Assembly (NCBI RefSeq): GCF_021284765.1
Contig: NZ_CP089924.1
Span: 4,606,001 to 4,670,000 of the forward strand
Reading direction: 5' to 3'
Source: Lysobacter sp. 5GHs7-4
GTDB taxonomy: Bacteria; Pseudomonadota; Gammaproteobacteria; Xanthomonadales; Xanthomonadaceae
DNA: 64,000 nucleotides
Below the pieces are notes generated by a model that had not been told where the DNA came from, made no database searches, and saw only the letters and a list, made by a program, of their open reading frames with translations. The translations under genes and the position numbers were made by a program. Position 1 is the stretch's first letter. The number at the start of each line of letters is the position of its first letter. Of the stretch, positions 43,987-53,306 are shown piece after piece.

Positions 43987-45159
43987 ATGGCCGCCATGTT
44001 TAAACCATTCCGCGCGGTTGCAACCGCCGCGTTGCTGACGATCGCCACCTACGCCCTCGCGGCGGAGATGCAAGGCGGTCACCCCGACACCTACGTGGTC
44101 AAGCGGGGCGATACCCTGTGGGACATCGCCGGGCGTTTCCTGAAGCGTCCGTGGCTGTGGCCGGAAATCTGGCAGGCCAACCCGCAGATCAAGAATCCGC
44201 ACCTGATCTACCCGGGCGACGTGATCTCGCTGGCCTACCTGGACCGCCTGGGCGTGCAGCCCGGTCCGCGTCAGGAAGCCCCGATCACCGGCATCCCGCT
44301 GGAGCAGGTCGAGCCGTTCCTGAAGAACCTGCGCGTGGTCGACAGCTTCGAGCACCTGCCCTACGTGGTCAGCCTCGAAGAGGACCGCCTGCGCGGCGCC
44401 CAGGGCCAGGTCGCCTACATCAAGGGCCTGCAAGGCGCCCAGGCCGGCCAGCGCTACGCCGTGGTCCGCCCGACCCAGCGCTACAGCCGCCTCAAGAACG
44501 AGAAGTGCTGCGACGTCACCGGCCGCGCCACCACCCTGCGCAGCCACGAGCTGGACTTCAACGGCCGTAACCCGGCCGGCTTCCAGGCGCTGTGGACCGA
44601 CGCCACCCTGCCCCAGGGCCGTGGCGACATCATCGGCTACGAGCTGATGCAGCTGACCACCGGCACCGTGAGCCGCGGCGAAGTCGGCGGCGTCGGCGCC
44701 AGCACCCTGCTGATCGACGATGCCGGCCGCGAAGTCCGGGTGGGCGACCGCCTGATCCCGGTCGAAGCCCAGCCCTACGACCTGCAGTTCTTCCCGCATC
44801 CGCCGAAGCAGGAGTTCCAGTACGGACACGCCCGCGTCCTGGCGGTGGCCGACCAGCTCACCAGCGGCGGCGCGCGCGACGTGGTTGCCCTGTCGGTGGG
44901 CCGTCTGGACGGCATCGACAACGGTACCGTGCTGTCGACCTGGCGCGTCGGCCGCAACGTGGTCGACCGGGTCAAGGTCGGCGCCGAGCGCAGCGACGAC
45001 ACCGTCGGCCGCGCCAGCAAGGTCCGCGCGCCCGACGAATACGCCGGTCACGTGATGATCTTCCGCACCTTCGACAAGGTCAGCTACGGCCTGGTCATGG
45101 AAGGCGTGCGCCCGACCCGCGTGGGTTACGAGCTCAAGCATCCGGACGCGCCGTACTGA
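43987..45159 (+). CDS. LysM-domain exported protein
   Basis: A 390-residue protein with a signal peptide (about 1-26, ending ALAAE). A single LysM peptidoglycan-binding domain lies at about residues 36-85 (YVVKRGDTLWDIAGRFLKRP, IYPGDVISLAYLD). A long unknown domain of about 290 residues follows (PYVVSLEEDRLRGAQGQ, GRATTLRSHELDF). This gene type sits between def and dprA across many proteobacteria. It probably acts in the periplasm at the wall; no enzymatic motif is seen. Confidence 0.93.
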   Translation: MAAMFKPFRAVATAALLTIATYALAAEMQGGHPDTYVVKRGDTLWDIAGRFLKRPWLWPEIWQANPQIKNPHLIYPGDVISLAYLDRLGVQPGPRQEAPITGIPLEQVEPFLKNLRVVDSFEHLPYVVSLEEDRLRGAQGQVAYIKGLQGAQAGQRYAVVRPTQRYSRLKNEKCCDVTGRATTLRSHELDFNGRNPAGFQALWTDATLPQGRGDIIGYELMQLTTGTVSRGEVGGVGASTLLIDDAGREVRVGDRLIPVEAQPYDLQFFPHPPKQEFQYGHARVLAVADQLTSGGARDVVALSVGRLDGIDNGTVLSTWRVGRNVVDRVKVGAERSDDTVGRASKVRAPDEYAGHVMIFRTFDKVSYGLVMEGVRPTRVGYELKHPDAPY

Positions 45160-45206
45160 TCGGCGTTGCCCTAGGCCGCAGGCCGGGGTTTTCCTACCGC
45201 AGCATG

Positions 45207-45230
45207 CGACGGCGCCCTAGGGCGCCGTCG
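45207..45230. terminator. Perfect 24-base palindrome, terminator-like
   Basis: CGACGGCGCCCT and its exact complement AGGGCGCCGTCG, followed by TCGTTT. It lies 47 bases after the LysM gene stop and 25 before the dprA start, and may end or attenuate transcription between them. Confidence 0.6.
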
Positions 45231-45254
45231 TCGTTTCAGGCCCAGGCTGTGTCC

Positions 45255-46397
45255 ATGACCGACACCGCCGCCGACCGCCACGCCCTGCTCGCCCTGATCG
45301 CCGCCGACGGACCGTGCGCACCGCGCCGCAGCCTGCTGGAACGCCATGCAGGCGCCGCTGCCGCGCGCGCGGCCGGTCCGGCGGCCTGGCGCGAGGCCGG
45401 ACTGGACCCGGCCCAGATCGCCGCCCTGCAGGCGCCGGACGCGGCCGAGCTGGTGCACGCGCAGGCCTGGCTGGACCGGCCCGGCCATCACCTCATCGAC
45501 TGGCGCCACCCCGACTACCCGGCCTTGCTGCGGCGCGCGCCCAACCCGCCGCTGGCGTTGTTCGTGGCCGGCGATCCGGTCCGGCTGTGGCACCCGGCTG
45601 TGGCCGTGGTCGGCAGCCGCGCGCCCACGCCGGGCGGGCGCGACAACGCCGCCGACTTCGCCCGCGCGCTGGCCGGCGCCGGCCTGGGCGTGACCAGCGG
45701 CCTGGCCGCCGGCATCGACACCGCCGCGCATCAGGCCGCGCTGGCCGCGGGCGGGCTCAGCGTGGCCGTGCTGGGCACCGGCCCGGACGTGCCCTACCCG
45801 CGCGCCAACGCGGCCCTGCACGCGCGCCTGGCCGCGGAAGGCGCGGTGGTCAGCGAACACCTGCCCGGCACGCAGGGGCGGCCCTCGCACTTCCCCTCGC
45901 GCAACCGCATCATCGCCGGCCTCAGCCTGGGCACCCTGGTGGTCGAGGCGGCGCAGCGCTCCGGGGCGCTGATCACCGCGCGCCTGGCGGCCGAGGCCGG
46001 GCGAGAGGTGTTCGCCCTGCCCGGCTCGATCCACAACCCGCTCGCGCGCGGCTGCCACCGCCTGATCCGCGACGGCGCCGCCCTGGTCGAAACCGCACAG
46101 GAGCTGACCGACGCCCTGGCGCCGCTGGCGCAGGAGCTGGCCGACAGCTTGCGACTGCGTCTGGACGCCCCCATACCTTGCAGCCACACGGCGGTCACGA
46201 GGCCCGTTCAGGATGAGCGCCTCGACGATCGCGACTACCAGTCCTTGTGGAACGCGCTCGGCCACGACCCCACCGGTATGGATGGCCTGGTCGAACGAAC
46301 CGGATTGACGCCTGCCGTACTGTCCTCCATGCTGCTGCTCATGGAGCTTGAGGGTCGCGTAGCGGCGCAACACGGCCGTTACTTCCGCAACCGCTGA
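45255..46397 (+). CDS. dprA: DNA-processing protein DprA
   Basis: A 380-residue protein that protects incoming single-stranded DNA and loads RecA during natural transformation. The Rossmann-like core shows [55 protein letters not shown] and [20 protein letters not shown], followed by [19 protein letters not shown]. The C-terminal winged-helix (DML1-like) domain is present ([20 protein letters not shown]). It precedes smg as in most relatives. The host may therefore be naturally competent. Confidence 0.97.
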   Translation: MTDTAADRHALLALIAADGPCAPRRSLLERHAGAAAARAAGPAAWREAGLDPAQIAALQAPDAAELVHAQAWLDRPGHHLIDWRHPDYPALLRRAPNPPLALFVAGDPVRLWHPAVAVVGSRAPTPGGRDNAADFARALAGAGLGVTSGLAAGIDTAAHQAALAAGGLSVAVLGTGPDVPYPRANAALHARLAAEGAVVSEHLPGTQGRPSHFPSRNRIIAGLSLGTLVVEAAQRSGALITARLAAEAGREVFALPGSIHNPLARGCHRLIRDGAALVETAQELTDALAPLAQELADSLRLRLDAPIPCSHTAVTRPVQDERLDDRDYQSLWNALGHDPTGMDGLVERTGLTPAVLSSMLLLMELEGRVAAQHGRYFRNR

Positions 46398-46474
46398 GTA
46401 CTCCCTGCGCAGGGGCCCAGCGGTCGTCAGCCACTCCGGACCCACCGCGCCGCATGCGGCGCAGGCCGAGGGAA

Positions 46475-46963
46475 ATGAAAGAGAGCATCCTGGACGTCCT
46501 GCTGTACCTGTTCGAGCATTACTTCACCGACGATGCGGACCTGGTCCGCGACCGCGATTCGCTCCGCAGCGGCCCCCTGTTCGACGAACTGGGCCAGGCC
46601 GGTTTCAGCCCCGCCGAAATCAACAAAGCCTTCGAGTGGCTCGATGCGCTGGCCCAGCAACGGCCCGGCGTCAGCACGCCGCGCGCCAACGGCCCCACCC
46701 GCATCTACTTCGGCCCCGAGCTGGACAAGCTCGACGTCGAGTGCCGCGGTTTCCTGATGTTCCTGGAACAGCACGGCATCCTCGACGCCGACCAGCGCGA
46801 GTTGGTGCTGGATCGGGCGATGGCGCTGGATCAGGACGAGCTCGATCTGGACGACCTGAAGTGGGTCGTGCTGATGGTGCTGTTCAACCAGCCGGGGTCG
46901 GAAGCGGCCTACGCCTGGATGGAAACGCAGATGTTCGAAGACGAGCCCGAACCGGTACATTAA
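46475..46963 (+). CDS. smg: Smg family protein (DUF494)
   Basis: A 162-residue protein of the Smg/DUF494 family, close in length to the E. coli protein. It begins [17 protein letters not shown] and contains [20 protein letters not shown] and [20 protein letters not shown] near the end. Function is unknown. It always lies near dprA and topA, as here. RBS GAGGGAA is just before the ATG. Confidence 0.95.
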   Translation: MKESILDVLLYLFEHYFTDDADLVRDRDSLRSGPLFDELGQAGFSPAEINKAFEWLDALAQQRPGVSTPRANGPTRIYFGPELDKLDVECRGFLMFLEQHGILDADQRELVLDRAMALDQDELDLDDLKWVVLMVLFNQPGSEAAYAWMETQMFEDEPEPVH

Positions 46964-47059
46964 GCTCGCACGAATCAAGCGCGCGGCGCCTGGGGAGGCG
47001 CCGTGCCGGCGCCGTCCCCGCGGCAGCGCCTCATCAAGGACGACTCCGGGGGGAGCGAG

Positions 47060-47851
47060 ATGGCGGATTGGTACTACCACGATGCGGCGCAAGGCCGCGT
47101 CGGACCTTTGAGCGAACAAGACCTGCAGACCCGCTATCGCGAACGCCGCATCCAGCGCGACACGCTGGTGTGGCGCGACGGCCTGCGCGAATGGCAGCCG
47201 CTGGACCGCGTCTCCGAGGAACTCGGCCTGGACGGCATCCAGCAGGACACCGCCAAGCCGCCGCCGTTGCCGCCGGGCGGCCCGATCGGCGTCAGCGCCG
47301 GCACCGCCTATGCGGGCGCGGGCGCCTACGCCGGCAGCGCGTCCGGCGCGGGCAACGGCGCCGGCATGCGTCCCGCCTCGCCGGCCAAGCGCGGCATGTC
47401 CGGCTGCCTGATCGCGGTGATCGTGCTGGCGGTGTTGGCCGTGCCGACGGTGGGCATTCTGGCGGCGATCGCGCTGCCGGCCTATCAGGACTACACCTTG
47501 CGCGCCAAGACCATGCAGAGCTTCAACGAAGCCAACAGCGTCAAGCTGGCCGTGGCCGAGTACTACGCCGCCAACGGCCGCTGCCCCAGCAACGGCGACG
47601 AGGATTTCGGCGACCCCAGCGACTACGCCACCGCCACCACCGCGCAGATCAAGATCGGCACGATGCAGAACGGGCATTGCGCGCTGGAAATCGAGCTGCG
47701 CGGCATCGGCCCGCGCGTCGACGGCAAGACCGTCTGGTTCGAGGCGATTCCGCAGGGCGATATCCTCACCTGGGATTGCAGCGGCGGCGACCTGCCCGCG
47801 ATCTACCGCCCCGGCACCTGCCGTCCGGGCACCTCCATCAGCAACGGCTGA
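47060..47851 (+). CDS. GYF-domain / pilin-like fusion membrane protein
   Basis: A 263-residue protein made of two normally separate parts. Residues 1-60 are a GYF_2 domain (ADWYYHDAAQGRVGPLS, TLVWRDGLREWQPL). A Gly/Ala linker follows, then one transmembrane helix that continues into VGILAAIALPAYQDYTLRAK and a type IV pilin-like globular domain with the usual Cys residues (NGRCPSN, NGHCALE). The prepilin leader (G, then FTLIE) is absent, so the prepilin peptidase would not cut it. The GYF part should be cytoplasmic and the pilin part outside. RBS GGGGGGAG precedes the ATG. It is followed after six bases by a second GYF gene. Confidence 0.82.
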   Translation: MADWYYHDAAQGRVGPLSEQDLQTRYRERRIQRDTLVWRDGLREWQPLDRVSEELGLDGIQQDTAKPPPLPPGGPIGVSAGTAYAGAGAYAGSASGAGNGAGMRPASPAKRGMSGCLIAVIVLAVLAVPTVGILAAIALPAYQDYTLRAKTMQSFNEANSVKLAVAEYYAANGRCPSNGDEDFGDPSDYATATTAQIKIGTMQNGHCALEIELRGIGPRVDGKTVWFEAIPQGDILTWDCSGGDLPAIYRPGTCRPGTSISNG

Positions 47852-47857
47852 ACCGAC

Positions 47858-48790
47858 ATGACCGATTGGTACTACAGCGACAGCGACCGCAACCGTCACG
47901 GCCCGGTGCGCGCCGAAGACCTGGCCGAGCTGCACAGCCACGGCCAGCTCTCGCCCGAGACCCTGGTCTGGCGCGAAGGCATGGAAAGCTGGCGCCCCTG
48001 GCGCGAGATGATCGGCGAGATCGTGCCCGGCGCCGGCCGTCCCGCCGTCGCCGCGGCCACGTTCGCCACCGCCACCGCCGATTCCGCGCCGGACGCCGAC
48101 GCCAATCCCTACGCCATCGCCGAACCGGCCTCGCCGTACTCGCCGCCGCGCGCCGCGCTGGCCGAGACCGAGCAGGTCGTGCACGGCGGCGAGATCGTCT
48201 ACGCCGGCTTCTGGAAGCGCGTGGCCGCCAGCATGATCGACGGCTTCGTGGTCGGCGTGGCCGGCATGGTCATTCAGATGATCCTGATGATGGTGCTGTT
48301 CGGCGTCGGCATCGGCATGAGCGGCAGCCCGGAAAACCTGTTCGCCAGCAGCGGCGCGATCGCGATGATCGTGGCGGTCTACCTGATCCCGCTGATCATG
48401 CAGGTGGTGTACTTCGCCATGTTCCACGCCTCGGCCAAGCAGGCCACGCTGGGCAAGATGGCGATCGGCATCAAGGTCACCGACGACAACGGCGGCCGCA
48501 TCTCGACCGCGCGCGGCGTCGGCCGCTACTTCGCCTACATGGTCAGCAGCCTGATCCTGGGCATCGGCCTGCTGATGGCCGCCTTCACCGACCGCAAGCG
48601 CGGCCTGCACGACATGATGGCCAGCACCCTGGTGGTCGACCGCTGGGCCTTCACCGCCTACCCGGAACGCCAGCGCCGCGAGCTGGGCACGGTCGCGACC
48701 GTGATCCTGGTGATCTTCGGCGTGCTGATCGCCCTGTACCTGGTCTTCCTGCTGTTCATGGTGGCCGCGATGGGCCTGGCGAGCCGCTGA
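47858..48790 (+). CDS. GYF-domain / RDD family membrane protein
   Basis: A 310-residue protein with an N-terminal GYF_2 domain (DWYYSDSDRNRHGPV, TLVWREGMESWRPW), a Pro/Ala-rich linker, and an RDD domain of three transmembrane helices (YAGFWKRVAASMIDGFVVGV, ATLGKMAIGIKVTDDNGG, DRKRGLHDMMASTLVVD). A further helix stands at the C-terminus. RDD proteins are poorly known membrane proteins, some linked to ion transport. The GYF domain is related to that of the gene just upstream, so the two probably act together. It is the last gene before topA. Confidence 0.88.
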   Translation: MTDWYYSDSDRNRHGPVRAEDLAELHSHGQLSPETLVWREGMESWRPWREMIGEIVPGAGRPAVAAATFATATADSAPDADANPYAIAEPASPYSPPRAALAETEQVVHGGEIVYAGFWKRVAASMIDGFVVGVAGMVIQMILMMVLFGVGIGMSGSPENLFASSGAIAMIVAVYLIPLIMQVVYFAMFHASAKQATLGKMAIGIKVTDDNGGRISTARGVGRYFAYMVSSLILGIGLLMAAFTDRKRGLHDMMASTLVVDRWAFTAYPERQRRELGTVATVILVIFGVLIALYLVFLLFMVAAMGLASR

Positions 48791-48993
48791 ACCTGAACGC
48801 GCGAAGCTGAATGGGAGCCCGGTCCTAAGCGGCTCCCGGTCGCACTCGCGGCGGCCCGTGCTTGACAGCCGGGGCCGCCGCATGGTCCCAATAAAAAAGG
48901 AAACCCTGAACGCCCGCGTCTTCATTGCCGCGGGCGTAGCCTTCTTTGCGTTAGTCACAGGCAGCGGGCCGGAACGGCCCCTGCGGAGCTCCA

Positions 48994-51528
48994 ATGGCCA
49001 AGAACCTCCTCATCGTCGAGTCGCCCGCCAAGGCCAAGACGATCAACAAGTACCTCGGCAAGGACTTCACCGTCCTGGCCTCCTACGGCCACGTCCGCGA
49101 TCTGGTGCCCAAGGAAGGCGCGGTCGATCCGGACAACCACTTCGCGATGGACTACGCGGTCATCGAGAAGAACGAAAAACACGTCGACGCCATCGCCAAG
49201 GCCGCCAAGAGCGCCGACAACCTGTTTCTGGCGACCGACCCGGACCGCGAAGGCGAGGCGATCAGCTGGCACATCGGCGAGATCCTGCGCGAGCGCGGCC
49301 TGCTCGACGGCAAGCCGCTGCAGCGCGTGGTGTTCACCGAGATCACCCCGCGCGCGATCAAGGAGGCGATGAACGCGCCGCGCCAGATCGCCGCGCCCCT
49401 GGTCGACGCCCAGCAGGCGCGCCGCGCGCTGGACTACCTGGTCGGCTTCAATCTGTCGCCGGTGTTGTGGCGCAAGGTCCAGCGCGGCCTGTCCGCCGGC
49501 CGCGTGCAGTCGCCCGCGCTGCGCATGATCGTCGAGCGCGAGGAGGAGATCGAAGCCTTCGTCGCGCGCGAGTACTGGACCATCGAGGCCGAGTGCGCGC
49601 ACCCGACCCAGACCTTCACCGCCAAGCTGGTCAAGCTGGACGGCAAGAAGTTCGAGCAGTTCACCATCACCGAGGGCGATACCGCCGAGGCCGCGCGCAA
49701 GCGCCTGGTCGCGGCCGCCAACGGCGCGTTGCACGTCACCGACGTGGCCAGCAAGGAGCGCAAGCGCCGTCCGGCGCCGCCGTTCACCACCTCCACGCTG
49801 CAGCAGGAAGCCGCGCGCAAGCTCGGCTTCACCACCAAGCGCACCATGCAGGTCGCGCAGAAGCTGTACGAAGGCGTGGCGATCGGCGACGAAGGCACCG
49901 TCGGCCTGATCAGCTACATGCGTACCGACTCGGTCGCGCTGTCGGCCGATGCCCTGGTCGAACTGCGCGACGTGATCGCGCGCGACTACGGCACCCGCGC
50001 CCTGCCCGACCAGCCCAACGTCTACAAGACCAAGTCCAAGAACGCCCAGGAAGCGCACGAAGCGGTGCGCCCGACGTCCGCGCTGCGCACGCCCGCGCAG
50101 GTGTCGCGCTTCCTCGACGACGACGCGCGCCGCCTGTACGAGCTGATCTGGAAGCGCACCGTCGCCTCGCAGATGGTGCCGGCCACGCTCAACACCGTGT
50201 CGGTGGATCTGGCCGCGGGCAGCGAACACAGCTTCCGCGCCAGCGGCACCACCGTGGTCGACCCGGGCTTCCTGGCCGTGTACGAGGAGGGCAAGGACAG
50301 CAAGGCCGCCGAGGACGAGGACGAAGGCCGCAAGCTGCCGGCGATGAAGACCGGCGACCGCGTGCCGCTGGACCGCATCCACACCGACCAGCACTTCACC
50401 CAGCCGCCGGCGCGCTACACCGAAGCGGCGCTGGTCAAGGCGCTGGAGGAATACGGCATCGGCCGTCCCTCGACCTACGCCTCGATCATCCAGACCCTGC
50501 TGTTCCGCAAGTACGTCGAACTGGAAAGCCGCAGCTTCCGTCCCAGCGACGTCGGCCGCGCGGTGTCGAAGTTCCTGTCCGGCCACTTCACCCAGTACGT
50601 CGACTACGACTTCACCGCCAAGCTCGAAGACGAGCTGGACGCGGTGTCGCGCGGCGAGGAGGAATGGGTGCCGCTGATGGAACGGTTCTGGGAACCGTTC
50701 AAGAAGCTGGTCGAGGAAAAGAAGGAATCGGTCGATCGCAGCGAGGCCACCGGCGCGCGCGAGCTGGGCACCGATCCCAAGAGCGGCAAGCCGGTCAGCG
50801 TGCGCCTGGGCCGCTACGGGCCGTACGCGCAGATCGGCACCGCCGAGGACGAGGACAAGCCGACCTTCGCGTCGCTGCGCCCCGGCCAGAGCATGCACAC
50901 CATCGGCCTGGAGGATGCGCTGGAGCTGTTCAAGCTGCCGCGCAAGCTGGGCCAGGACAAGGACGAGGAAGTCAGCGTCGGCATCGGCCGCTTCGGCCCC
51001 TTCGCCAAGCGCGGCAGCACCTACGCCTCGCTGAAGAAGGAGGACGATCCGTACACGATCGACCTGGCGCGCGCGGTGTTCCTGATCGAGGAGAAGGAAG
51101 AGATCGCGCGCAACCGCATCATCAAGGAGTTCGACGGCAGCGACATCCAGGTGCTCAACGGCCGCTTCGGTCCCTACATCAGCGACGGCAAGCTCAACGG
51201 CCGCATCCCCAAGGACCGCGAACCGGCGTCGCTGACGCTGGAGGAAGTGGTCAAGCTGATGGAGGAAACCGGCAAGCCGATGCGCGGCCGCTTCGGCAAG
51301 AAGACCGCGGCCAAGAAGGATGCGCCGGCCAAGAAGGCGGCCGCCAAGAAGACCGCGGAGAAGAAGCCGGCGGCGAAGAAGGTGGCCAAGAAGGCCGCGA
51401 AGAAGACCGCGAAGAAAGCGACCAAGAAGACCGCGACCAAGACCGCGACGGTGAAGGCGGTCGAGACCGTGGCGACGCCCAAGAAGCCGATCAGCGCGGC
51501 CAAGAAGCTGGTCAAGAAAGCTTCCTGA
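48994..51528 (+). CDS. topA: DNA topoisomerase I
   Basis: An 844-residue type IA topoisomerase that relaxes negative supercoils. The Toprim domain starts KNLLIVESPAKAKTINKYLG and has the acidic DPDREGEAISWH motif. The active-site segment VGLISYMRTDSVALS carries the catalytic Tyr (near residue 309). The C-terminal part has Toprim_Crpt repeats (RLGRYGPYAQIG, GIGRFGPFAKRG, LNGRFGPYISDG) instead of Cys4 zinc ribbons, and ends in about 80 residues rich in Lys and Ala (KKTAAKK, AKKVAKKAAKKT) like histone H1 tails. A strong terminator follows. Confidence 0.98.
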   Translation: MAKNLLIVESPAKAKTINKYLGKDFTVLASYGHVRDLVPKEGAVDPDNHFAMDYAVIEKNEKHVDAIAKAAKSADNLFLATDPDREGEAISWHIGEILRERGLLDGKPLQRVVFTEITPRAIKEAMNAPRQIAAPLVDAQQARRALDYLVGFNLSPVLWRKVQRGLSAGRVQSPALRMIVEREEEIEAFVAREYWTIEAECAHPTQTFTAKLVKLDGKKFEQFTITEGDTAEAARKRLVAAANGALHVTDVASKERKRRPAPPFTTSTLQQEAARKLGFTTKRTMQVAQKLYEGVAIGDEGTVGLISYMRTDSVALSADALVELRDVIARDYGTRALPDQPNVYKTKSKNAQEAHEAVRPTSALRTPAQVSRFLDDDARRLYELIWKRTVASQMVPATLNTVSVDLAAGSEHSFRASGTTVVDPGFLAVYEEGKDSKAAEDEDEGRKLPAMKTGDRVPLDRIHTDQHFTQPPARYTEAALVKALEEYGIGRPSTYASIIQTLLFRKYVELESRSFRPSDVGRAVSKFLSGHFTQYVDYDFTAKLEDELDAVSRGEEEWVPLMERFWEPFKKLVEEKKESVDRSEATGARELGTDPKSGKPVSVRLGRYGPYAQIGTAEDEDKPTFASLRPGQSMHTIGLEDALELFKLPRKLGQDKDEEVSVGIGRFGPFAKRGSTYASLKKEDDPYTIDLARAVFLIEEKEEIARNRIIKEFDGSDIQVLNGRFGPYISDGKLNGRIPKDREPASLTLEEVVKLMEETGKPMRGRFGKKTAAKKDAPAKKAAAKKTAEKKPAAKKVAKKAAKKTAKKATKKTATKTATVKAVETVATPKKPISAAKKLVKKAS

Positions 51529-51556
51529 TCGCGCGCGATCCGACACGTGGCAAACG

Positions 51557-51582
51557 AAAACCCCGGCCCGTCCGGGGTTTTT
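51557..51582 (+). terminator. Rho-independent terminator of topA
   Basis: AAAACCCCGG, loop CCCGT, CCGGGGTTTT with one more T. It lies 28 bases after the topA stop. Confidence 0.9.
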
Positions 51583-51829
51583 CGTATGCGCGCGACGCAT
51601 CCGCGCAACATGCGCGGCGGTATGGCGCGCGCTGCATATCGCGGCCGCATCGGCGCGTTCCGATGCGAATGGGCATGAGCGCATAGCGAACTGCGCCACA
51701 GATTCGCGCGTCCACGCGCCCTACTATCGACGGCTAGAACAGATCGCGGCCATGTCCCGCGACACGCACGCCGCAGGACTTCCTGACCGAGGGGCTCCAT
51801 CCACCCTTCCACTCTAGTCGGGAGTCGAC
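51583..51829. other. Upstream region of the LPMO gene
   Basis: After the topA terminator there are about 250 bases without a supported gene. The stretch should carry the LPMO promoter, but no convincing -10/-35 pair or operator was recognised. Confidence 0.5.
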
Positions 51830-53005
51830 ATGACCATCCTCAACACGCGTACGCAGGCCGTATGCGCGGCCGCGCTCGCCGTCGCCGCCTTGTGGCCGCA
51901 CGGCGCCGCGCAGGCGCACGGCACCATGATCCATCCTTACAGCCGCGTGTATTACTGCGCGCAGGGCAACATCGAAAATCCGACCGATCCGGCCTGTCGC
52001 GCCGCGACCCAGGTCGGCGGCACCCAGGCGTTCTACGACTGGATGAGCATCAACCAGGCCAACGCCAACGACAACCACCGCGCGGTGGTGCCCGACGGCA
52101 AGCTGTGCAGCGGCAACAACGCGACCTTCCGCGGCCTGGACCTGCCGCGCGACGACTGGCAGGCCACCGACATCGCCGCCGGCAGCTACGAGTTCCAGTT
52201 CCGCGGCACCGCGCCGCATGCGACGCGCGAATGGGCCTTCTACATCACCCGCGAAGGCTGGGATCCGAACACGCCGCTGCGCTGGAACGACCTCGAACAT
52301 TTCTGCAGCATCGGCAACACGCCGGTGGTCGGCGGCATCTATCGGCTGCAGTGCACGATCCCGCAACGCACGGGCCGGCATGTGATCTACAACACCTGGC
52401 AGCGTTCGGATTCGACCGAAGCGTTCTACACCTGCATGGACGTGAAGTTCGCCGGCGGCGGCAATCCGCCGCTGCCGCAATGGCGCGATGCCGGCCCGCT
52501 GACCGCGCAGAACGACCATCCGATCGGCACCACCGTCAGCGTGCGCGTGTTCAACGCCAACGGCAGCGACGCCGAACGCATCGACACCGTGCTCATGGCC
52601 GGCCAGACCACGGCCGCCGCCTGGCCGCTGCGCGTGGCGCAGAACGTCAACGCGCAGGCCAGCACCGTGCGCATCGGCGTGCTGCAGAACGGCGCGATCA
52701 CGCCGGTGCCCGCCGCCACCGGCAACCGCGTCTACCTCAACGGCAGCGGACGCACGCACCAGATCGACGTGCGCCTGCCCGAACCGCCGCAGCCGCCGGA
52801 ACCGCCGGGCCCCACACCCGAGTACGACTACGTGTATCCCAACGGCATCGGCCAGTACGTGCCCGGCCAGACCGTGGTCAAGGCCAGCGACGGCAAGCTC
52901 TATGCCTGCAAGCCCTTCCCCGAAGGCTCCTGGTGCAACATCAACGCCGACGCCTACCGCCCCGGCACCGGCTGGGCCTGGCGCGACGCCTGGATCGCCT
53001 ACTGA
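51830..53005 (+). CDS. AA10 lytic polysaccharide monooxygenase with C-terminal chitin-binding module
   Basis: A 391-residue secreted enzyme. The signal peptide (about 1-29) ends GAAQA, which leaves HGTMIHPYSR as mature N-terminus. His1 is the first half of the copper histidine brace, and APHATREWAFYITREGWDP holds the second His. The AA10 domain covers about 30-215. A beta-rich middle module (about 222-320) resembles the second domain of GbpA-like proteins. After a Pro-rich linker comes a small chitin-binding module with aromatic residues (TGWAWRDAWIAY). AA10 enzymes oxidatively cleave crystalline chitin or cellulose; chitin is more likely given the binding module. Confidence 0.93.
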   Translation: MTILNTRTQAVCAAALAVAALWPHGAAQAHGTMIHPYSRVYYCAQGNIENPTDPACRAATQVGGTQAFYDWMSINQANANDNHRAVVPDGKLCSGNNATFRGLDLPRDDWQATDIAAGSYEFQFRGTAPHATREWAFYITREGWDPNTPLRWNDLEHFCSIGNTPVVGGIYRLQCTIPQRTGRHVIYNTWQRSDSTEAFYTCMDVKFAGGGNPPLPQWRDAGPLTAQNDHPIGTTVSVRVFNANGSDAERIDTVLMAGQTTAAAWPLRVAQNVNAQASTVRIGVLQNGAITPVPAATGNRVYLNGSGRTHQIDVRLPEPPQPPEPPGPTPEYDYVYPNGIGQYVPGQTVVKASDGKLYACKPFPEGSWCNINADAYRPGTGWAWRDAWIAY

Positions 53006-53013
53006 ACCGCTGC

Positions 53014-53039
53014 GCGGCAGGGGCTCCGGCCCCTGCCGC
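53014..53039. terminator. Hairpin after the LPMO gene
   Basis: GCGGCAGGGGC, loop TCCG, GCCCCTGCCGC: a perfect 11-base-pair stem eight bases after the stop. No T-tract is present. Confidence 0.6.
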
Positions 53040-53060
53040 CGCATCGGGCGGCAAAATGTG

Positions 53061-53252
53061 TTGGGGTATGAGCGGCGCAAGCCGCGACCACGAATCCGCA
53101 ACGACGACGAAACCAATGCGCCCCCCCGAGTTCCGTGTCGCGGCTCACGCCGCTCCTGCAGTCGGAGTCGTGCGCCACACGCATGCGGCGCTTTGGGGTA
53201 GGAGCGGCGTCAGCCGCGACCGCGAATCCGCAACGACGACGCAACCAACGCG
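53061..53252. repeat. 60-base direct repeat containing REP-like units
   Basis: Two direct copies, 53061-53120 and 53193-53252, share a core TTGGGGTA..GAGCGGCG..AGCCGCGACC and GAATCCGCAACGACGACG. A third REP-like unit in opposite orientation lies between them (53136-53158). Together with the hairpin at 53014 this fills the gap between the LPMO gene and tsaC. Confidence 0.8.
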
Positions 53253-53306
53253 ACCCGCCGGCTCCACATCCCGGCTCACATCCCTTCGTAATGCCACAAT
53301 AGCCGC

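Noticed and set aside
42960..44048. A 362-codon frame covering the SMI1/KNR4 gene and running through def on the same strand
   Set aside because: Its upstream two thirds are the shifted frame of def and its 5' region. Only the last part from 43292 (or 43316) has family features.
48862..48895. TTGACA upstream of topA as a -35 element
   Set aside because: No acceptable -10 hexamer lies at 16-18 bases; the best AT-rich stretch is at about 20 bases, so no promoter is claimed.
48955..51699. A 914-codon open frame on the minus strand across topA
   Set aside because: Leu/Gly/Arg/Ala-rich antisense shadow of topA, whose own frame carries all type IA topoisomerase motifs.
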